DNA from: Paenibacillus darwinianus
GTDB lineage: Bacteria; Bacillota; Bacilli; Paenibacillales; Paenibacillaceae
Assembly: GCF_000598065.1 (NCBI RefSeq)
Contig: NZ_KK082171.1
Coordinates: 19,808-83,807, forward strand
Length of the DNA stretch: 64,000 bases
Direction: 5' to 3'
A program made the position numbers and the translations under genes. Each line of letters starts with the position of its first letter. Position 1 is the stretch's first letter. Positions 60,213 to 64,000 of this stretch are shown here, one piece after another. Under the pieces are notes generated by a model, which searched no databases, was not told the DNA's origin, and worked only from the letters and a program-made list of their open reading frames with translations.

Positions 60213-60989
60213 ATGTCGGGTGTCATTTCCAAAGCCATTCATATATTGGACCTTCTCGTTCCCCAGGGAAGCGAGAAGGAGATGAGCGTAACCGAGATCA
60301 GCAGAGAGCTGGGGATGCCGGTGCAAAGCGCTCACCGGATACTGGGCTCCCTGTCCCGGCACGGATTCGTGTCACAGGATGCGAAATCCAAGAAGTATAA
60401 GCTTGGGTTGTCCGTCATGAAATACGGTTTTTTGATGTGGGACAGTCTGATGCTGCGCTCGGTCGCCAGGCCCTTCATGGAGGAGCTGTCCCGAAAGACG
60501 AAGGAAACGATCTATTTGGCTACCCGGGAAAATGCGGAGGGTGTCTACATCGATTGTATCGATTCGCCCCATATCCTCAAAATCTCGGAGCCGATCGGGC
60601 TGCGCTTGCCGCTGTTCATCGGCGCCTCCAATCGGGTCATACTTGCTTACCTGCCCCGCAAGTCGAGAGAGGCTTTGCTTAAGGACGTCGATTGGACAGC
60701 GGTTCCCTCGCTGAAGCCGATGACAAGAGCGTACATCGACCAGGAGCTGGACCTCATCCGGCAGCAAAGGTATGCGATCACCTCCGGCGAGGCGACGAGC
60801 GGCACGACCGGGATTGGCGCGCCGATTTTCTCCTATGACAATACGGTGATCGGCTCGCTCAATTGCGCCGGTCCCTCGATGCGGTTCACTGAGCAGAATA
60901 TCGAAAAATACAGCCGTTATACGATGAAATACGCGGATATGATCTCCAAAGAGCTTGGCTTCAGGGATCAATTCCGCAGACAAATATAA
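60213..60989 (+). CDS. IclR-family transcriptional regulator
   Basis: A 258-aa regulator. The N-terminal winged helix (SVTEISRELGMPVQSAHRIL) is followed by an IclR effector domain (residues 80-250; LRLPLFIGASNRVILAYLP and TGIGAPIFSYDN). ATG 60213 lies behind GGAGGGCGGCGAGGG; the frame extends far upstream into the amine oxidase gene as a shadow. It follows the amine oxidase in the same direction after 128 bp and may control it. The effector, perhaps an aromatic acid or amine breakdown product, is unknown. Confidence 0.92.
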   Translation: MSGVISKAIHILDLLVPQGSEKEMSVTEISRELGMPVQSAHRILGSLSRHGFVSQDAKSKKYKLGLSVMKYGFLMWDSLMLRSVARPFMEELSRKTKETIYLATRENAEGVYIDCIDSPHILKISEPIGLRLPLFIGASNRVILAYLPRKSREALLKDVDWTAVPSLKPMTRAYIDQELDLIRQQRYAITSGEATSGTTGIGAPIFSYDNTVIGSLNCAGPSMRFTEQNIEKYSRYTMKYADMISKELGFRDQFRRQI

Positions 60990-61070
60990 CCTGTCGGGCA
61001 GGTGCTTGAAGCGGGAGGGTAGACAGCATGAACATACAGTATAACAGGGGAAGAAGGAAGGATCGATTCG

Positions 61071-62222
61071 ATGTACAACAAGCTTGTTCAGACACAAGCC
61101 CAGAAGCTGACCGTTACGGCAAACATGCAACAGCGGTTGCATATGCTCCAGTGCTCGAATGTGGAGCTGGCCGACCTGCTGCAACGGGAGATAGGCGACA
61201 ATCCCGTTTTGGAAGCCGATTTGGAGCGGCTGCTTCCCCAGCGGGATTCCATGCGGTCCGTTGGTGGCTTTGATCCGATTGCGGCTGCGAGACGAATGCC
61301 GGATACGCTGGAGCGGCACCTGTTGGGTCAACTTAACTGCCTTCAGGGCATTGCTCCGGATGTGTATGAGGCCGCCAAATATGTGATCGGAAATCTCGAT
61401 GATAACGGCTATCTTGATCTCGATATCGGCCGGGCGGCAGCCGACCTGCAGCTGAAGGGCCGCGTGGTCGAGGAGGGGCTTCGCCATGTGCAGGCCATGG
61501 AGCCGGCAGGGGTAGGTGCCCGTAATTTAAGAGAATGTTTACTGATTCAATTGAGTCAAGCCGGATGCGAAGGGGAGCTGGTTTACCGGCTTGCCGACGG
61601 ACATCTGGAGGATCTGGCCGCCGGCCGAATCGCAGCCATCGCGAAACGGCTGAATGCCGGATTGCCTGAGATCCGGGAAGCAGCCCGTATGCTGAAGCAG
61701 CTGTCACCGCGTCCGGGCGCCGGTTTTCAGAAGGAGAAGCCTCATTATGTCATACCCGATCTCGTCATCGCCGTTGAGGAAGGGGGACGGTTCTCCGTTC
61801 GCATGAACGGAAGGCTGTCCCAAGCCTTAACCATTAACAGCTATTACCAGCGCATAATAAAGACCGAGGCGGTGGACAAGGGTGAAAAACGCTACGTGGA
61901 GGAACGGCTTGCTTCCGCGCAATCGCTCATCAAATCGTTATGCGACCGGGAGAGAACGCTGCTGCGGGTAACCGAGGCGATCGCCTTCGCGCAAGCGGAC
62001 TTTCTGCGCTGCGGGAAAGGAGGTCTGGTCCCGCTCAGCCTGAAAGACATCGCCGACCGGCTTGGCATGCATGAATCGACCGTCAGTCGTTCCGTCACGG
62101 GGAAATACGCACTAACGCCGCAGGGCCTGCTCGAATTGAAAGCTTTTTTTGCTTCGGGCATCCGGTCTTCGGACGGCGCTTTCGTTGCGGCGAATGCGAT
62201 AAAGGAAGCGATCGTGCGATGA
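61071..62222 (+). CDS. rpoN: RNA polymerase sigma-54 factor, C-terminally truncated
   Basis: A 383-aa sigma-54. Region I is intact (QTQAQKLTVTANMQQRLHML), the core-binding domain follows (DNGYLDLDIGRAAADL, MEPAGVGARNLRECLLIQLS) and the helix-turn-helix that reads the -12 element is present (LKDIADRLGMHESTVSR). The protein ends at VAANAIKEAIVR. The last 50 or so residues, including the RpoN box (consensus ARRTVAKYRE) that contacts the -24 element, are missing in every frame downstream. Without it normal promoter recognition is doubtful. An IS110 element begins a few hundred bases downstream, which suggests loss by rearrangement. Confidence 0.88.
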   Translation: MYNKLVQTQAQKLTVTANMQQRLHMLQCSNVELADLLQREIGDNPVLEADLERLLPQRDSMRSVGGFDPIAAARRMPDTLERHLLGQLNCLQGIAPDVYEAAKYVIGNLDDNGYLDLDIGRAAADLQLKGRVVEEGLRHVQAMEPAGVGARNLRECLLIQLSQAGCEGELVYRLADGHLEDLAAGRIAAIAKRLNAGLPEIREAARMLKQLSPRPGAGFQKEKPHYVIPDLVIAVEEGGRFSVRMNGRLSQALTINSYYQRIIKTEAVDKGEKRYVEERLASAQSLIKSLCDRERTLLRVTEAIAFAQADFLRCGKGGLVPLSLKDIADRLGMHESTVSRSVTGKYALTPQGLLELKAFFASGIRSSDGAFVAANAIKEAIVR

Positions 62223-62758
62223 GCTGGCTTGGCCCAGCGGCTATGGAAACCATGGCCTCTAATTGCACAAAAATCCCCCCGTTCGCCAATGCTTGCTCCA
62301 TACATTCGACGCGGGCGGGGTAGATTCCTACATTTAGATGCTCTGGTAATAAAAATTTGGAAATTTATTCATGCGGAAAGTGGGTTATAGTTACCCCCAC
62401 CGCCATCCACGGCGTAAAGCACCGTATCAGAGTTCAGCCAATCATAGTACTCAGAACTCATATTAGTGATAAAAACGGGTTCTCCACCAATCTCTATATC
62501 ATAGTAGACCTCCATGCCGCTGCCGCGGCACCATCAGATGATGAAAATGGGGTTGGTGACAGGATATAATGTTCTTACGGCTGGCGAAGGTAGGTCGTGT
62601 TACCTTGGTGTCGCGAACCCGATGAGTAGACTGATCACAACGACCAGGTGCATCACAGATTGTCGCTCCGTATAACGGAAGCACGCAGGGTAGATTAGCC
62701 TCGATATGGTTGTTGCACCAGCCTCGAAATACAGCAGCCGTAGAAAGGATGTACGTAC
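62223..62758. other. Region between truncated rpoN and the transposase gene
   Basis: About 350 bp of lower GC follows the rpoN break, with one small minus-strand ORF (62369-62515). From about 62580 the sequence (gaaggtaggtcgtgttacct onward) reads as the upstream non-coding part of an IS110 element. No remnant of the sigma-54 C-terminus was found in any frame. Confidence 0.5.
62369..62515 (-). CDS. Small ORF of unknown function (48 aa)
   Basis: ATG 62515 to TGA 62369 encodes an acidic 48-residue peptide (start MEVYYDIEIGGEPVFIT, then MSSEYYDWLNSD and a Gly-rich end DGGGGNYNPLSA). Composition is protein-like, rich in Tyr, Asp and Gly, with low-GC codons unlike the neighbours. The ribosome site is weak. 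It might be the tail or a complete form of a small immunity-type protein left between rearrangement points. No family is recognised. Confidence 0.4.
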   Translation of the reverse strand: MEVYYDIEIGGEPVFITNMSSEYYDWLNSDTVLYAVDGGGGNYNPLSA

Positions 62759-64000
62759 ATGCAAGTGGTGTATCAACGTTGCTGCGGGCTTGACGTGCAT
62801 AAGAAGAATGTCACAGCCTGCGTCATCACGCCGAATGGGAAGGAGATTCGGACGTTCGGCACGATGACCGATGACCTGATGCAGCTGGCCGACTGGATCA
62901 AGCGTCATCGTTGTACCCATGTCGCGATGGAAAGCACCGGCGTTTATTGGAAACCCTTATACAACCTGTTGGAGTTAGAGGAACTGCATGTGATGATTGT
63001 GAATGCCCAGCACATTAAGGCCGTGCCAGGACGTAAAACCGATGTCAAAGATGCCGAATGGATTGCTAACTTATTACGGCATGGCCTTCTTCAAGGAAGT
63101 TTTATTCCGAATCGAGAGCAGAGGGAGTTGCGCGAACTGGTACGCTATCGCCGAAGTTTAATCGACGAACGCTCCCGTGAAGTCAACCGCATCCAAAAGG
63201 TGCTGGAAGGAGCCAACATCAAGCTTTCTTCCGTGGCGACAGACACCCTGGGCGTTTCGGGTCGGGCAATGATCGAAGCGATGATTCAAGGGGTTGAGGA
63301 TCCTGAGGCACTATCCGACTTGGCCCAAAAACGGTTAAGGAGCAAGAAAGCCGACTTGGAACGTGCATTAAAAGGCCTGATCGGTCCCCATCAAAAGATG
63401 ATGCTCGAAACCCAACTGCAGCATATTGACTTTCTGGACGAGCAAATCGCCAAATTGGATGAAGAAGTCAGGAACCGCATGCTCCCTTTTGAGGAGGACC
63501 TGGAGCGATTGGATACGATCCCCGGTGTGGGTCGACGAGCCGCTGAACAAATTTTGGCAGAAATCGGTGCCGATGTGAAGAATCAGTTCCCTTCCGCCGC
63601 TCATTTGTGTTCATGGGCAGGGATGGCTCCAGGTAATAATGAAAGCGCCGGAAAACGAAAGTCCGGCCGAACACGAAAAGGGAACAAGAAACTTCGACAC
63701 GCTTTAGTCGAAGCGGCGCGGTCCGCCGCGAGAACCAGGAACACGTATCTTTCTGCTCAGTATCATCGGATTGCCGCTCGCAGAGGAGCCAATCGTGCTG
63801 CGGTTGCCGTGGGGCATACCATTTTAACCATCATCTATTATCTCTTGGTTCGTAAACAGGACTACGTTGAACTGGGTTCCGATTTTTACGACCAGCGTCG
63901 AAAGGACATCATCATCAAGCAGTCCATTAAACGGATAGAATCTTTGGGAGTCAGAGTCAGCATCGAACAATCAGCCTAATTCGGATGCTGATGTAACTAG
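62580..64000 (+). mobile_element. IS110-family insertion sequence (right end beyond window)
   Basis: One intact transposase gene with about 180 bp of upstream non-coding sequence. IS110 elements have no typical terminal inverted repeats, so the left end is only estimated and the right end is not seen. It sits next to a truncated rpoN. Confidence 0.7.
62759..63979 (+). CDS. IS110-family transposase
   Basis: A 406-aa DEDD transposase. The N-terminal RuvC-like domain has Asp12 (CGLDVHKKNV), Glu58 (VAMESTGVYWKP), Asp95 and Asp98 (GRKTDVKDAEW). The C-terminal Tnp/IS116 domain contains LDTIPGVGRRAAEQILAEIG and the Ser region FPSAAHLCSWAGMAPGNNES. ATG 62759 follows AAAGGATG. The gene is uninterrupted, so the element may still be mobile. 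It differs in sequence from the IS110-type remnant at 47599. Confidence 0.96.
   Translation: MQVVYQRCCGLDVHKKNVTACVITPNGKEIRTFGTMTDDLMQLADWIKRHRCTHVAMESTGVYWKPLYNLLELEELHVMIVNAQHIKAVPGRKTDVKDAEWIANLLRHGLLQGSFIPNREQRELRELVRYRRSLIDERSREVNRIQKVLEGANIKLSSVATDTLGVSGRAMIEAMIQGVEDPEALSDLAQKRLRSKKADLERALKGLIGPHQKMMLETQLQHIDFLDEQIAKLDEEVRNRMLPFEEDLERLDTIPGVGRRAAEQILAEIGADVKNQFPSAAHLCSWAGMAPGNNESAGKRKSGRTRKGNKKLRHALVEAARSAARTRNTYLSAQYHRIAARRGANRAAVAVGHTILTIIYYLLVRKQDYVELGSDFYDQRRKDIIIKQSIKRIESLGVRVSIEQSA

Noticed and set aside
1..64000. Search for CRISPR arrays, tRNA and rRNA genes
   Set aside because: No regularly spaced repeats, cloverleaf-like sequences or rRNA motifs were found.

Overview
The window looks like a chromosomal segment from a member of the Paenibacillaceae (Paenibacillus/Cohnella type). 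This is an inference from several signs: moderately high GC, many GTG/TTG starts behind strong AGGAGG sites, YesM/YesN two-component pairs, lipoprotein sugar-binding proteins with ABC permease pairs but no local ATPase, and families common in that group (DUF5696, GH42, GH113, DctS/DctR). No rRNA, tRNA or CRISPR array was seen.

Layout. (1) 1-17067: a single-strand beta-mannan locus. It holds the C-terminal part of a large solute-binding protein, two separate permease pairs, an envelope module (NHL-repeat protein, YIP1 protein, DUF5696 protein), a cytosolic GH26, an SGNH esterase, a Gfo/Idh/MocA dehydrogenase, a TIM-barrel isomerase, a decayed GDSL esterase, a cytosolic GH113 mannanase and a secreted CBM35-like/GH26 mannanase, then a terminator. 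(2) 17270-26364: YesM/YesN pair, permease pair, lipoprotein SBP and GH42 beta-galactosidase. (3) 26658-32846: LacI regulator, four matching operators, SBP, permease pair and GH13 alpha-glucosidase. (4) 32915-37109: SET-domain protein, small membrane protein, catalase, SGNH hydrolase, cold-shock protein and a small terminator-ended transcription unit. (5) 37201-47369: a second galactoside region containing a kinase/permease chimera, orphan permease, GH4 alpha-galactosidase, ArsR-type regulator, GH2 enzyme, SBP and permease pair. (6) 47406-47934: remnants of an alcohol dehydrogenase and an IS110-type transposase. (7) 47937-55607: an unknown protein, then a C4-dicarboxylate region (DctA, DctP-type sensor partner, DctS/DctR, malic enzyme). 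(8) 55874-62222: a small coiled-coil protein, ammonium transporter with a GlnR/TnrA-type box, copper amine oxidase, IclR regulator and a sigma-54 factor lacking its C-terminal RpoN box. (9) 62369-64000: a small ORF and an intact IS110-family element running to the window edge.

How it fits together. The secreted GH26 should cut mannan outside the cell. Oligosaccharides would enter through permeases powered by an ATPase encoded elsewhere (MsmX-like) and be cut further by cytosolic GH26 and GH113, with an esterase removing acetyl groups. GH4, GH42 and GH2 enzymes in the other loci could supply galactoside removal. The dicarboxylate and amine/ammonium genes form separate metabolic units.

Several genes show decay or rearrangement: an in-frame fusion of a sensor kinase to a permease, truncated RpoN, a gutted GDSL esterase, dehydrogenase and transposase fragments, a YdjM-like remnant, and a sensor kinase without a canonical start codon. 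The least described system is the envelope module of region 1 (four permeases + giant SBP + NHL/TPR + YIP1 + DUF5696).
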